In this document: one piece after another, positions 45,253 to 54,176 of the stretch
How positions within the stretch are numbered: the stretch's first letter is position 1
Layout: each line of letters starts with the position of its first letter
Assembly (NCBI RefSeq): GCF_000745855.1
Contig: NZ_JQKD01000012.1
Location: forward strand, 101,996 to 165,995
Reading direction: 5' to 3'
Length of the DNA: 64,000 nucleotides
From: Xenophilus azovorans DSM 13620
GTDB taxonomy: Bacteria > Pseudomonadota > Gammaproteobacteria > Burkholderiales > Burkholderiaceae_C
The notes under the pieces: generated by a model
The model's database searches: none
Told to the model about the DNA's origin: nothing
Seen by the model: the letters and a program-made list of their open reading frames with translations, nothing else
Position numbers and translations under genes: made by a program

Positions 45253-46236
45253 ATGTCCCGCATCGTCCTCGGCATCGGCACCTCCCACACCCCCATGCTC
45301 AATGCGCCCGTGAGCGACTGGAGCCGCTTCATCGAGCGCGACCGCGTGCGGCCGCACCTGGACAAGCAGGGCCGCCCCGTCAGCTACGAAGAGCTGCTGG
45401 CGCAGGCCGATGCCTCGATGGAAGCGCAGTTGCGGCCGGAGCGGCTGGCCGAGCGGCATGCGCGCGCGCTGGCCGAGGTCGAGCGGCTCGGCACGGCTGT
45501 GCGCAACGCGCGGCTCGACGCGCTGATCGTGGTGGGCGACGACCAGAAGGAGCTGTACGGCGACGACAACATGCCGGCCATCCTGCTCTACCGCGGCAAG
45601 ACCATCCGCAACGTGCCGCTGGCGGACCACCCCGGGCCGGACTGGGCGCGCGATGCTTCGGCGCGCTACTTCGAGAAGGAGGCGCCGCGCGACTACCCGG
45701 TCGACGATGCGCTGGCGCACCACCTCATCGACCACCTGATCGAGCGCGAGTTCGACATCGCCTGCGCCGACAGCCTGGCCGACGGCTACGGCGAAGGGCA
45801 TGCCTTCGGCTTCGTGCACAACCGCCTGCTGGCGGGCGAGGTCATCCCCGTGGTGCCGGTGTTCCTCAACACCTACTACCCGCCCAACCAGCCGACGCCG
45901 GCGCGCTGCTACAAGCTGGGCCGCGCCATCCGCGAGGCGGTGGAAAGCCATCCGGGCGACCTGCGCGTGGGCATCCTGGCCTCGGGCGGCCTGAGCCACT
46001 TCACGGTCGACGAGGCGCTCGATGCGCAGGTCATCGCCGCCCTGCGCGCCAAGGACGAGGCGGCCTTCGCCGCGCTGCCGCGCGCGCTGCTGAACTCGGG
46101 CAACTCCGAGATTCGCAACTGGATCTGCATGGCCGGCGCCACGGGCCACCTGGCGCTGCGCGGCCTCGAGTACATCCCGGCCTACCGCACGCCCGCCGGC
46201 ACCGGCACCGGCCTGTGCTTCGCCGACTGGAGCTGA
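45253..46236 (+). CDS. Class III extradiol ring-cleavage dioxygenase (LigB superfamily)
   Basis: 327 residues. The N-terminal IVLGIGTSHTPMLNAP carries the first metal His12; DALIVVGDDQKELYGDDNMPAI and VVPVFLNTYYPPNQPTPARCYKLG are family segments; LRVGILASGGLSHFTVDE holds the catalytic His. Members open catecholic rings (protocatechuate 4,5, gallate, or 2,3-dihydroxyphenyl-type) with Fe(II). Gallate- and protocatechuate-like members with this fused length do not need a separate alpha subunit. It probably cleaves the diol or phenol produced by the Rieske oxygenase encoded divergently. The PDR reductase follows after 4 bases. Confidence 0.88.
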   Translation: MSRIVLGIGTSHTPMLNAPVSDWSRFIERDRVRPHLDKQGRPVSYEELLAQADASMEAQLRPERLAERHARALAEVERLGTAVRNARLDALIVVGDDQKELYGDDNMPAILLYRGKTIRNVPLADHPGPDWARDASARYFEKEAPRDYPVDDALAHHLIDHLIEREFDIACADSLADGYGEGHAFGFVHNRLLAGEVIPVVPVFLNTYYPPNQPTPARCYKLGRAIREAVESHPGDLRVGILASGGLSHFTVDEALDAQVIAALRAKDEAAFAALPRALLNSGNSEIRNWICMAGATGHLALRGLEYIPAYRTPAGTGTGLCFADWS

Positions 46237-46240
46237 CCGG

Positions 46241-47197
46241 ATGGGCACGCAGGCGCCTTCCGCCCTGCTCGAGCTGCGGCTGCACGCCATCCGCTACGAG
46301 GGGGAGGGCATCCACAGCTTCGACTTCCGCGACCGCGGCGGCGCGCCGCTGCCCGCCTTCACGGCCGGCGCGCACGTCGACGTGCACCTGCCCAACGGCA
46401 TGGCGCGCCAGTACTCGCTGTGCAACCCGCAGGACGAGCGGCACCGCTACGTGGTCGGCGTCAAGCGCGACGATGCCGGGCGCGGCGGCTCGCGGCTGCT
46501 GCACGAGAAGGTGCACGTGGGCGACGTGCTGCGCGTGAGCGAGCCGCGCAATCATTTCGGGCTCGTCGAAGGCGCGCCGCATTCGGTGCTGCTGGCCGGC
46601 GGCATCGGCATCACGCCGATGGTGTGCATGGCGCGCCGCCTGGCGGCGCTGGGGCGCCCGTTCGAGCTGCACCATGCGGTGCGCCGCCGCAGCGAGGCGG
46701 CCTTCGCGCAGGCGCTCGCCGGCATCGACCGCCGCCTGCACGTGGACGAGGAGCACGGCGGCAGGCCGCTGGCGCTCGCGCCGCTGCTGGCGCAGGCGCC
46801 GGCCGGCACGCACTTCTACTGCTGCGGCCCGGCGCCGATGCTGGACGCCTTCGAGGACGCCGCCGCCGGGCTGCCCGCGCAGCAGGTGCACGTCGAGCGC
46901 TTCAGCGCCGCGCACGAGGCCGACCACTCGGGCGGCTTCGTCGTGCGGCTCGCGCGCAGCGGCGCCAGCGTGGAAGTGCGGCCGGGCCAGACCATCCTGG
47001 AGGCGCTGCGCACCTGCGGCGTCGACGTGCCCGCGTCGTGCGAGCAGGGCATCTGCGGCAGTTGCGAAACGCGCGTGCTCGACGGCACGCCCGAGCACCG
47101 CGACAGCCTGCTGTCGGACGAGGAGAAGGCCTCCAACAGCGTCATGATGGTCTGCTGCTCCGGCAGCCGAGGGCCGCAGCTCGTGCTCGACCTGTGA
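46241..47197 (+). CDS. Phthalate-dioxygenase-reductase (PDR/VanB) type oxidoreductase
   Basis: A 318-residue FMN/NAD(P)H/[2Fe-2S] reductase in PDR order. The flavin barrel comes first (FTAGAHVDVHLPNGMARQYSLCNPQ, with RQYS as the FMN signature), then the NAD domain (LLAGGIGITPMVCMARRL; HFYCCGPAPMLDAF), then a C-terminal plant-type ferredoxin with C267, C272 and C275 in SCEQGICGSCETRV and a last Cys in VMMVCC. It passes electrons to a one-component-type Rieske oxygenase, here most likely the alpha subunit at 40.8-42.1 kb on the other strand. Confidence 0.94.
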   Translation: MGTQAPSALLELRLHAIRYEGEGIHSFDFRDRGGAPLPAFTAGAHVDVHLPNGMARQYSLCNPQDERHRYVVGVKRDDAGRGGSRLLHEKVHVGDVLRVSEPRNHFGLVEGAPHSVLLAGGIGITPMVCMARRLAALGRPFELHHAVRRRSEAAFAQALAGIDRRLHVDEEHGGRPLALAPLLAQAPAGTHFYCCGPAPMLDAFEDAAAGLPAQQVHVERFSAAHEADHSGGFVVRLARSGASVEVRPGQTILEALRTCGVDVPASCEQGICGSCETRVLDGTPEHRDSLLSDEEKASNSVMMVCCSGSRGPQLVLDL

Positions 47198-47213
47198 GAG
47201 GCGCCCGCCGGAC

Positions 47214-48134
47214 ATGGACCACGCCCCCGCTTCGCTAGACTGGCAGCCCTTTGGTCACTTCACGAGACACAGCGTGGGACGCCCGAGCCGCAAGGACAAA
47301 CCCATCCTTCCCGACTACTCGGAAGGCATCCAGATCAAGACCGAGGACGACGACCCCCGGTTCAACAACGCCCTGGCCCGCGGCCTGGCGATCCTGCGCA
47401 GCTTCCAGCTCGACCAGCAACTGCTCGGCAACGTGGAGCTGGCCGAACTCACCGGCCTGCCCAAGTCGACCATCTCGCGCCTGACCTTCACCCTCACGCA
47501 ACTGGGCTACCTGCACTACCGCGAGGAACTCGGCAAGTACGAGCTGGCGGCCGGCGTGGTGAGCCTGGCCTATCCGTACATCGCCAACATGGCCCTGCCG
47601 GCGGTCGCCCGGCCGCTGATGGAGCAACTGGCCGAGCGCACCCGCACCAACGTGGGCCTGGGCGTGCGCGAGGGCATGTCGATCCTGTACCTGGAATACG
47701 CGCTGGGCGAGCCCAACCCGAACCGCCGCCAGCGGGTGGGCTTCCGCGTGCCGCTGGTGCGCACCGCGATGGGCCGCGCCTGCATCGCGGCCATGCAGCC
47801 GTCGGCGCGGCAGCGGCTGTACGAGGAACTGAGCGGGTACTACCGCAAGGACTGGCCCAGCCTCTACGGCGAGCTGGAGGACGCGGTCGAGCAGGTCGAG
47901 AGGCGGGGCTTCTGCATCGCCGCGGGCACGTTCCAGCGCAGCACCCACTCGGTGGCGGTGCCCTTCATCCATGCCGACGGCCGGATGCTGTGCGCCTTCA
48001 ACTCGCAGGGCGCCGCGCACCTGCTGTCGACCGCGGTGATGGAGCGCAACGGCAGGCGGCTGATCGAGCTGGCCGCCGAGGTGCGCCAGCAGCTGGCCGC
48101 GCAGCCGCCCACCCCCAGCCTCGGCCGCCGCTGA
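47214..48134 (+). CDS. IclR-family transcriptional regulator
   Basis: 306 residues. A 40-residue N-terminal tail precedes the winged helix-turn-helix (NALARGLAILRSFQ...VELAELTGLPKSTISRLTFTLTQLGYLHY), then the GAF-like effector domain (LMEQLAERTRTNVGLGVREGMSILYLEY...VGFRVPLVRTAMGRACIAAM...FCIAAGTFQRSTHSVAVPF). It lies 16 bases after the reductase gene, inside the catabolic cluster, so it probably controls the divergent operons in response to the aromatic substrate. Start at 47214 or at the GTG 47274; both are open. Confidence 0.93.
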   Translation: MDHAPASLDWQPFGHFTRHSVGRPSRKDKPILPDYSEGIQIKTEDDDPRFNNALARGLAILRSFQLDQQLLGNVELAELTGLPKSTISRLTFTLTQLGYLHYREELGKYELAAGVVSLAYPYIANMALPAVARPLMEQLAERTRTNVGLGVREGMSILYLEYALGEPNPNRRQRVGFRVPLVRTAMGRACIAAMQPSARQRLYEELSGYYRKDWPSLYGELEDAVEQVERRGFCIAAGTFQRSTHSVAVPFIHADGRMLCAFNSQGAAHLLSTAVMERNGRRLIELAAEVRQQLAAQPPTPSLGRR

Positions 48135-48137
48135 GCC

Positions 48138-49619
48138 ATGCGGCAGCCGGACGCCCCTCTCGTCGAGACGCCGCTGGGCATGCTGAGCGGCGTCGTGGCG
48201 CGGCCCGGCGTGGCCGCCTTCCTGGGCATCCCCTATGCGGCGCCGCCGGTGGGCGCGCTGCGCTGGCGCGCGCCGCAGCCGGCGGCGCCGTGGGCCGGCG
48301 TGCGCGACGCGGCCGCCTTCGGCCCCGACGGCCCGCAGCTGCCGAACCCGCGCCTGCGCGCCGGGCGGCAGGACGAGGACTGCCTCTACCTCAACGTCTG
48401 GGCGCCGCAGGGCGCCGCGCCGGGAAGCTGCCCGGTGGTGGTGTGGGTCCACGGCGGCGGCTTCGCGGGCGGCAGCGGCTCGGACGCGCGCAGCGACGGC
48501 GCGCGGGTGGCCGCCCACGGCGTGGTGGTGGTGAGCTTCAACTACCGCTCGGGGCTGCTCGGCTTTCTCGCCCATCCGGCGCTCAGCCGCGAGAGCCCGC
48601 AGGGAACCTCCGGCAACTGGGGGCTGCTCGACCAGATGGCGGCGCTGCGCTGGGTGCGCACCTACATCGCGGCCTTCGGCGGCGACGCACGGCGCATCAC
48701 GGCCTTCGGCGTCTCGGCGGGCTCGGCCTCGCTGTCGCTGATGCTGGCCTCGCCGCTGGCGGGCGGGCTGTTCGAGCAGGCCATCCTGCAAAGCCCCGGC
48801 GCGGGCCGGCCGCTGGCCTCGCTCGCCCAGGCCGAGCAGGCCGGCCGCGCGCTTGGCGACGACATCGAGGCGCTGCGCGCCCTGCCGGCGCACGAGCTGC
48901 TGCAGCGCACCCCGCTGCTCGCGCCGAAGGTCCGGGGCCTCACGACGCCGCGGGTGCTCCGGCCCATCTGCGACGGCTGGCTGCTGCCCGAGGACGAGCG
49001 CCCGGTCTTCCAGTCCGGGCGCCTGCATGCGATGCCATTGATCGTCGGCAGCAACGCGGACGAGGGCACGCAGCTCACCCGCCCCTGGCCCGTCGACACC
49101 CTGCAGGCCTACGAGGCGCAGATCGAGGCCAACTTCGCCGGCGCGCAGGAGCAGGCGCGTGCGCTGTACCCGGCGGCGACGGATGCCGAGGCCCGGCCCG
49201 CGGTCGCGCAGATGTTCGCCGACACCCAGTTCAACTACGGCACGCGCCTGCTGGCGCGCTCGATGGCCGCGCGCGAGCCGCGCACCTGGCGCTACCTGTT
49301 CACCCGGCGCGCGCCCGACGCCGCGGACGGGCCGCACCACGGCGAGGAGGTGGGCTACGTGTTCGGCAACCTGGACCAGGTGCCGGGCGCCGGCGACCAG
49401 GACCGCCGGTTGAGCGACGCGATGATGCAGGCCTGGATCGGCTTCGCACGCGAGGGGGACCCGAATGCCGGCCGGCCCGGCGCCGAATGGCCCCGCTACG
49501 ACCCGGCTGCCGACAACCACCTGGAGTTCGGCGACCGCGTGGCCGCGGGCGCGCGCTGGCGCACGGCGCAACTGGACTTCCTCGAGCGTTATCACGGCGG
49601 GCTGCCGGCGCGCGCCTGA
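48138..49619 (+). CDS. Type B carboxylesterase/lipase
   Basis: 493 residues. Family signatures: FLGIPYAAPPVGALRW near 30-45, EDCLYLNVWAP near 82-92, VVVWVHGGGFAGGSGSD, then the nucleophile Ser193 in FGVSAGSASLSLM (the usual GESAG is GVSAG). NADEGTQLTRPW carries the acid and HHGEEVGYVFG the catalytic His. No signal peptide, so cytoplasmic. It hydrolyses a carboxylic ester. Its place three bases after iclR in the aromatic cluster suggests that it releases an aromatic acid from an ester before ring attack. Confidence 0.92.
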   Translation: MRQPDAPLVETPLGMLSGVVARPGVAAFLGIPYAAPPVGALRWRAPQPAAPWAGVRDAAAFGPDGPQLPNPRLRAGRQDEDCLYLNVWAPQGAAPGSCPVVVWVHGGGFAGGSGSDARSDGARVAAHGVVVVSFNYRSGLLGFLAHPALSRESPQGTSGNWGLLDQMAALRWVRTYIAAFGGDARRITAFGVSAGSASLSLMLASPLAGGLFEQAILQSPGAGRPLASLAQAEQAGRALGDDIEALRALPAHELLQRTPLLAPKVRGLTTPRVLRPICDGWLLPEDERPVFQSGRLHAMPLIVGSNADEGTQLTRPWPVDTLQAYEAQIEANFAGAQEQARALYPAATDAEARPAVAQMFADTQFNYGTRLLARSMAAREPRTWRYLFTRRAPDAADGPHHGEEVGYVFGNLDQVPGAGDQDRRLSDAMMQAWIGFAREGDPNAGRPGAEWPRYDPAADNHLEFGDRVAAGARWRTAQLDFLERYHGGLPARA

Positions 49620-49687
49620 GCGCTTCCCGCACGGACAATCGGGAGGCGGCGCCCCTGCCGCTCAGAGCCGTCCCCAGGCCCCACGCC

Positions 49688-50326
49688 ATGTACATCCCCG
49701 CCCATTTCGACGAGCCGCGCAGCGAGGTGCTGCACGCGCTGATCCATGCGCACCCGCTGGGCCTGCTGGTCACCCACGGTGCCGGCGGCCTGGACGCCAA
49801 CCACATCCCCTTCGAGCTGGAGCCGCGGCACGGCGGCGCCGGGCTGCTGCGCGCCCACGTGGCGCGCGCCAACCCCGTGTGGCAGCAGGTGCAGGCGGGC
49901 GACGAGGTGCTGGTCGTCTTCCGCGCCGGCGAGGCCTACGTCTCGCCCAACTGGTACCCGAGCAAGCACGAGGCGCACCGCCAGGTGCCGACCTGGAACT
50001 ACCAGGCGGTGCACGTGCACGGCCGCATCACCGTGCACGACGACGTGCGCTGGGTGCGCGGCCTGGTCGCGCGCCTGACGCGGCGGCACGAGGCCGCCGA
50101 GCCGCGCCCCTGGAAGATGGGCGACAGCGCGCCCGAATTCATCGACGGCCTGCTCGCCGCCATCGTCGGCCTCGAGATCGAGATCACGCGCATCGAGGGC
50201 AAGCGCAAGCTCAGCCAGAACAAGGAGGTGCGCGACATCGAGGGCGCCGCCGCGGCGCTCGACGCGCGCGGCGAGACCATCGTCTCCGCCGCCATGCATG
50301 CGGCCGCCAGGGCCAAGGCCGGTTGA
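49688..50326 (+). CDS. FMN-binding split-barrel protein, PaiB family
   Basis: 212 residues. MYIPAHFDEPRSEVLHALIHAHPLGLLVT is the PaiB opening; ANHIPFELE, AYVSPNWYPSKHEAHRQVPTWNYQAVHVHGRI and the C-terminal IEITRIEGKRKLSQNK complete the family pattern. B. subtilis PaiB represses protease and sporulation genes, but most proteobacterial members are uncharacterised and may be flavin- or haem-binding. Separate promoter possible: 68 bases follow the esterase stop. Confidence 0.93.
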   Translation: MYIPAHFDEPRSEVLHALIHAHPLGLLVTHGAGGLDANHIPFELEPRHGGAGLLRAHVARANPVWQQVQAGDEVLVVFRAGEAYVSPNWYPSKHEAHRQVPTWNYQAVHVHGRITVHDDVRWVRGLVARLTRRHEAAEPRPWKMGDSAPEFIDGLLAAIVGLEIEITRIEGKRKLSQNKEVRDIEGAAAALDARGETIVSAAMHAAARAKAG

Positions 50327-50409
50327 AAACGCTGGGGCCGCGCAGGCACGGCCCGTTACAACCCCGCCGGTTAGACTGCCGGGTTTTTCGAGTTCGGCAA
50401 AGGCAGCAG

Positions 50410-51153
50410 GTGGCAGCGCGCACAGCTTGGAGCCCCGCATGGGCTGAGTCGGCGCTGGTGCGCCTGCTGGCGCGGCTGGCACCGGCCGACGCACCGGCCG
50501 CGCCGCCGCCGGAACTGGCCGACGGCCTGGCCCAGTGGCTGGGCTGGACCGACGCCATCGCCCTGTCGGCGGCGCTGGACGGCGCGCCGGGCGCCGACGC
50601 CCCGCAAGCGCCGGCCGCCGCGCCGCTGGACGACGAAGCCGAGCGCCTGCGCGGCCTGCTGCGCCACGCGATCGAAGCCGATCCGGTGCTCAGCGGCGCG
50701 CCGGCCGTGCCGGCGGCCCGGCTGGCACGTTCGGCCAGCCCCGCGGCCGTGGCCGCCGCCGCGGCGCAGGCCGCGGCCGAGCCGCCGCCGGAGTTCGCCG
50801 TCTACCGCCAGCGCTACCTGGCGCGCCAGCAGGCGATGGAGACGGCCATCGGCGCCTCGCGCGGCGGCCTGCGCGACGCGCTGGCGGCGCGCTCGCCCGC
50901 GCTGGCGCGGCTGGCGGCGGTGGACGCGGTGATGGAGCAGGCCCTGGCCGCGCGCGAGCAGGCGCTGCTGGGCATGCTGCCGACGCGGCTGCAGAAGCAC
51001 TTCGAGCGCCTGCGCCACGAGGCCGGCCCGGAGGCGCCGCCCGCGGCCTGGCTGCCGGCCTTCCGCCGCGACCTGCAGGCGCTGCTGCTGGCCGAACTCG
51101 ACTTCCGACTGCAACCGCTCGAAGGGCTGATGCAAGCCTTGAGGACCCCATGA
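50410..51153 (+). CDS. DUF3348 family protein, first gene of a motor operon
   Basis: 247 residues, soluble, no signal or membrane helix. The first 120 residues are A/P/D rich (VRLLARLAPADAPAAPPPELADGLAQWLGWTDAIALSAAL marks the family start), and the C-terminal half is helical (FAVYRQRYLARQQAMETAI...LRDALAARSPALARLAAVDAVMEQAL...FRRDLQALLLAELDFRLQPLEGLM). Function unknown. The start is a GTG at 50410. The stop overlaps the next ATG (ATGA), so it is coupled to the MotA-like gene and is likely a cytoplasmic partner of its long tail. Confidence 0.75.
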   Translation: MAARTAWSPAWAESALVRLLARLAPADAPAAPPPELADGLAQWLGWTDAIALSAALDGAPGADAPQAPAAAPLDDEAERLRGLLRHAIEADPVLSGAPAVPAARLARSASPAAVAAAAAQAAAEPPPEFAVYRQRYLARQQAMETAIGASRGGLRDALAARSPALARLAAVDAVMEQALAAREQALLGMLPTRLQKHFERLRHEAGPEAPPAAWLPAFRRDLQALLLAELDFRLQPLEGLMQALRTP

Positions 51154-53513
51154 ACCGATCGCTTCTCCTCATCGTCTTCCTCGCCGGCCTCGCGGCCGTG
51201 GGCTGGGTTGGCGCCGGCTATGTCGGCAACCACGCGCTCGCGCTGGCGACCATCGTGCTCATCGCCGTCGTCTATCTCGCCGGCGGCCTGGAACTGCGCC
51301 GCTTCGACCAGGCCACGCAGGCGCTCGGGCGCGTCGTCGATGCGACCGGCGAGACCCCCGCCACGCTGGCCGCCTGGCTGGAGCAGGTGCCCGCCCCGCT
51401 GCAGGGCGCCGTGCGCCAGCGCGTCGAGGGCGAGCGTGCGGCGCTGCCCGGCCCCGCGCTGTCGCCCTACCTGGCCGGCCTGCTGGTGCTGCTGGGCATG
51501 CTGGGCACCTTCATGGGCATGGTGCTCACGCTGCGCGGCACCGGCGTCGCGCTGGACAGCGCGACCGAGCTGTCGGCCATCCGCAATTCCCTCTCCGCGC
51601 CGGTCAAGGGGCTGGGGCTGGCCTTCGGCACGTCCGTCGCCGGCGTGGCGGCCTCGGCCATGCTGGGCCTGCTCACCGCGCTGCTGCGGCGCGAGCGCCT
51701 GCGCGTCGGCCAGCGGCTGGACGCGCGCATCGCCACGCACCTGCGGCCCTTCTCGCGCACCCACCAGCGCGAGGCCGCCTTCGAGTTGATGCGCCGCCAG
51801 GCCGATGCGCTGCCGGTGCTGGCCGAATCGCTGCAGTCGCTGGTGAGCAGCATGGAGCGGCAGAACCAGTCGCTGCAGGAGCGCCTGCTCGCCAGCCAGG
51901 AGGCCTTCCACGGCCAGGCCGAATCGTCGTATCGGCAGCTCGCCGTCTCGGTGGACGAATCGCTGCGCGCCAGCCTGGCCGAGAGCGCCCGCATCGCCAG
52001 CGCCGGCCTGCAGCCGGTGGTGGAGGGCGCGATGGCCGGCATCGCCCGGGAGTCCGCCGCGCTGAACGACGCGCTGACCCAGCGGGTGCAGCAGCAGCTC
52101 GATGCGCTGACGCAGCGCTTCGAGGCGACCAGCGCCGAGGTCGCGCGCACCTGGCGGGGCGCGCTGGCCGAACACCAGCGCGCCAGCGACGCGCTGGCAC
52201 AGCAGATGACGGCGGCGCTGGACGGCGCGGCCGGCACGGTGGAGCAGCGCAGTGCGGCGCTGGTGGACGGCATCGGCACGCAACTGCAGGGCGCGGCCGC
52301 GCAGATCGCCGGGCAGTGGCGCGCCACGCTCGACGAACACCGCCGCGCGGGCGAGCAGCAGGCGGCCGAGCTGCGCCAGCACCTGGCCGAGACGGCCGCC
52401 GGCTTCGAGCGCCACGGCGCCGACCTCGCGCGCACGGTGGACGAGGCCCACGCCCGCCTGCACGAACGCATCGCCCAGGCCGACGAGGCGCGGCTCGCCG
52501 CCTGGCAGGCCGGCCTCGGCAGCCTCGCCGAAGGACTGCGCACGCAATGGGCCGAGGCCGGTGCGCAGGCCGGGCGCGGGCAGCAAGCCATCGTCGATGC
52601 CCTCGCGCAGCGGGCGAGCGAGGATGCGCAGCGCCTCGCAGCCTGGACGCAGTCGCTCGATGCGATGGCCGCCTCGCTGCGCGGCGAATGGCAGCAGGCC
52701 GGCGAGCAGGCCGCGGCGCAGCAGCAGGCCGTGATGGACGCGCTGGCCCGGGCCGCGCAGGGCGACGAGGCCCGCCTGGCCGCGTGGACGCAGACGCTGG
52801 AAGCGATGGCCGGCGGCCTGCGCGAGCAATGGCAGCAGGCCACCGAGGCGCAGGTGCAGCGCCAGCAGGCCATCGTCGACGCGCTGGCCGAGGGCACGCG
52901 CGCCGTCGCCGCCCAGACCGAGGCGCAGGCGAAGAACACGCTGGCCGAGATCGGCCGGCTGGTGGAGGCAGCCGCCGAGGCGCCGCGCGTCGCCGCCGAG
53001 GTGGTGGCCGAGCTGCGCGGCAAGCTCGACGACAGCCTGGTTCGCGACAACACCATGCTGGAGGAGCGCGCGCGCATCCTCGAGACCCTCTCCACCCTGC
53101 TGGACGCCGTGAACCACGCCAGCACCGAGCAGCGCAGCGCCATCGACGCGCTGGTCGGCACCTCGGCCGAGCTGATGGAGCGCGTGGGCAGCCGCTTCGG
53201 CGAGCAGGTGCAGGCGCAGGCCGAACGCATGGGCGACAGCGCCGCGCAGATCAGCGCCGGCGCCGTCGAGGTCGCCAGCCTGGGCGAGGCCTTCGGCGCC
53301 GCCATGCAGCAGTTCAGCGAGACCAGCGAGCGGCTGGGCGCGCAGCTCGAACGCATCGAGCAGGCCCTGGACAAGTCGCTGGCCCGCAGCGACGAGCAGC
53401 TCGCCTACTACGTGGCGCAGGCGCGCGAGGTCATCGACCTGAGCGTCATGTCGCAGAAGCAGATCGTCGAGGACCTGCAGCAGATCGCGGCCCGCCAGGC
53501 CGCCGCCGCGTGA
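51150..53513 (+). CDS. MotA/TolQ/ExbB-like proton-channel protein with giant coiled-coil tail (DUF802)
   Basis: 787 residues. Two N-terminal helices (about 4-25 and 30-48) are followed by a helical pair, LAGLLVLLGMLGTFMGMVLTL near 109-131 and LGLAFGTSVAGVAASAMLGLL near 160-180, which carry the MotA/TolQ/ExbB core with ATELSAIRNSLSAPVKG between them. The remaining 600 residues are almost pure helix/coiled coil, including three perfect-length 47-residue repeats (448-588). Such proteins form pentameric ion channels around a MotB-like dimer. The length and the tail recall ZorA of Zorya anti-phage defence. Coupled by overlaps to the DUF3348 gene upstream and the OmpA gene downstream. Confidence 0.82.
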   Translation: MNRSLLLIVFLAGLAAVGWVGAGYVGNHALALATIVLIAVVYLAGGLELRRFDQATQALGRVVDATGETPATLAAWLEQVPAPLQGAVRQRVEGERAALPGPALSPYLAGLLVLLGMLGTFMGMVLTLRGTGVALDSATELSAIRNSLSAPVKGLGLAFGTSVAGVAASAMLGLLTALLRRERLRVGQRLDARIATHLRPFSRTHQREAAFELMRRQADALPVLAESLQSLVSSMERQNQSLQERLLASQEAFHGQAESSYRQLAVSVDESLRASLAESARIASAGLQPVVEGAMAGIARESAALNDALTQRVQQQLDALTQRFEATSAEVARTWRGALAEHQRASDALAQQMTAALDGAAGTVEQRSAALVDGIGTQLQGAAAQIAGQWRATLDEHRRAGEQQAAELRQHLAETAAGFERHGADLARTVDEAHARLHERIAQADEARLAAWQAGLGSLAEGLRTQWAEAGAQAGRGQQAIVDALAQRASEDAQRLAAWTQSLDAMAASLRGEWQQAGEQAAAQQQAVMDALARAAQGDEARLAAWTQTLEAMAGGLREQWQQATEAQVQRQQAIVDALAEGTRAVAAQTEAQAKNTLAEIGRLVEAAAEAPRVAAEVVAELRGKLDDSLVRDNTMLEERARILETLSTLLDAVNHASTEQRSAIDALVGTSAELMERVGSRFGEQVQAQAERMGDSAAQISAGAVEVASLGEAFGAAMQQFSETSERLGAQLERIEQALDKSLARSDEQLAYYVAQAREVIDLSVMSQKQIVEDLQQIAARQAAAA
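52491..52913 (+). repeat. Three tandem 141-base (47-residue) coding repeats in the DUF802 gene
   Basis: Units at 52491-52631, 52632-52772 and 52773-52913 each begin RLAAW and contain an LR-x-x-W heptad block followed by QQA-hydrophobic-x-DALA. Identical length without indels means register-preserving duplication in the coiled-coil tail. Confidence 0.85.
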
Positions 53514-54172
53514 TGCTGGCCGGCGACGAGCAGTTCGACGGCGGGGCGCCGGCCGGCGCCAGCGACGCCACGGTCTGGGCCGTCTTCGGCGACCTGATGG
53601 CCGGGCTGCTGGGCGCCTTCGTGCTCATCCTCATCTACGCGCTGGGCGTGCAGCTCGACCTGGCGACGAAGCTGGAGACCGAGGTGCACCGGCGCGAGGT
53701 CGAGTCGCAGCGCCGCCAGGCGCTGGAGCAGGCGCTCGCCGGCCCGCTGGCCGCTGGCCGCGTCACGCTGAACAACGGCCGCATCGGCATCAGCGGCAGC
53801 GTGCTGTTCGCCTTCAACTCCGACGAGCTGCAGCCCGAGGGCCGGCAGTTGCTCGCCAGCCTGTCCGGCCCGCTGGCGGCGTACCTGAAGTCGCGCGACG
53901 AGATCCTGATGGTCAGCGGCTTCACCGACGACCGCCCGATGCGCAGCGACGCCAAGCGCTTCGCGGACAACTGGGAGCTGTCGGCGCAGCGCGCGCTCAC
54001 GGTGACGCGCGCGCTGATCGAGGCGGGCGTCCCGTCGTCCTCCGTCTTCGCCGCCGCCTTCGGCTCCGAGCAGGCCGTGGCCTCCAACGCCGACGCCGAG
54101 GGCCGCGCGAAGAACCGCCGCGTGGAGATCGCGCCGACGGCGCGGCCGGTCAACGAGCCGGCCAAGGAGTGA
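53513..54172 (+). CDS. OmpA/MotB-like protein, stator partner of the DUF802 channel
   Basis: 219 residues. One membrane helix, VFGDLMAGLLGAFVLILIYAL, begins with Asp27, in the position of the proton-carrying Asp of MotB and ZorB. A periplasmic linker rich in E and R is followed by an OmpA-like peptidoglycan-binding domain (VLFAFNSDELQPEGRQLL; VSGFTDD; NWELSAQRALTV; GRAKNRRVEI). The pair can use an ion gradient to turn or pull, anchored to the cell wall. The gene overlaps the channel gene (TGATG) and precedes the DUF2894 gene by 4 bases. Confidence 0.88.
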   Translation: MLAGDEQFDGGAPAGASDATVWAVFGDLMAGLLGAFVLILIYALGVQLDLATKLETEVHRREVESQRRQALEQALAGPLAAGRVTLNNGRIGISGSVLFAFNSDELQPEGRQLLASLSGPLAAYLKSRDEILMVSGFTDDRPMRSDAKRFADNWELSAQRALTVTRALIEAGVPSSSVFAAAFGSEQAVASNADAEGRAKNRRVEIAPTARPVNEPAKE

Positions 54173-54176
54173 AGCG

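Noticed and set aside
47235..49595. A 786-codon minus-strand open frame opposite iclR and the esterase
   Set aside because: Arg/Ala/His-rich composition without motifs; the opposite strand carries two recognised families that fill the region.
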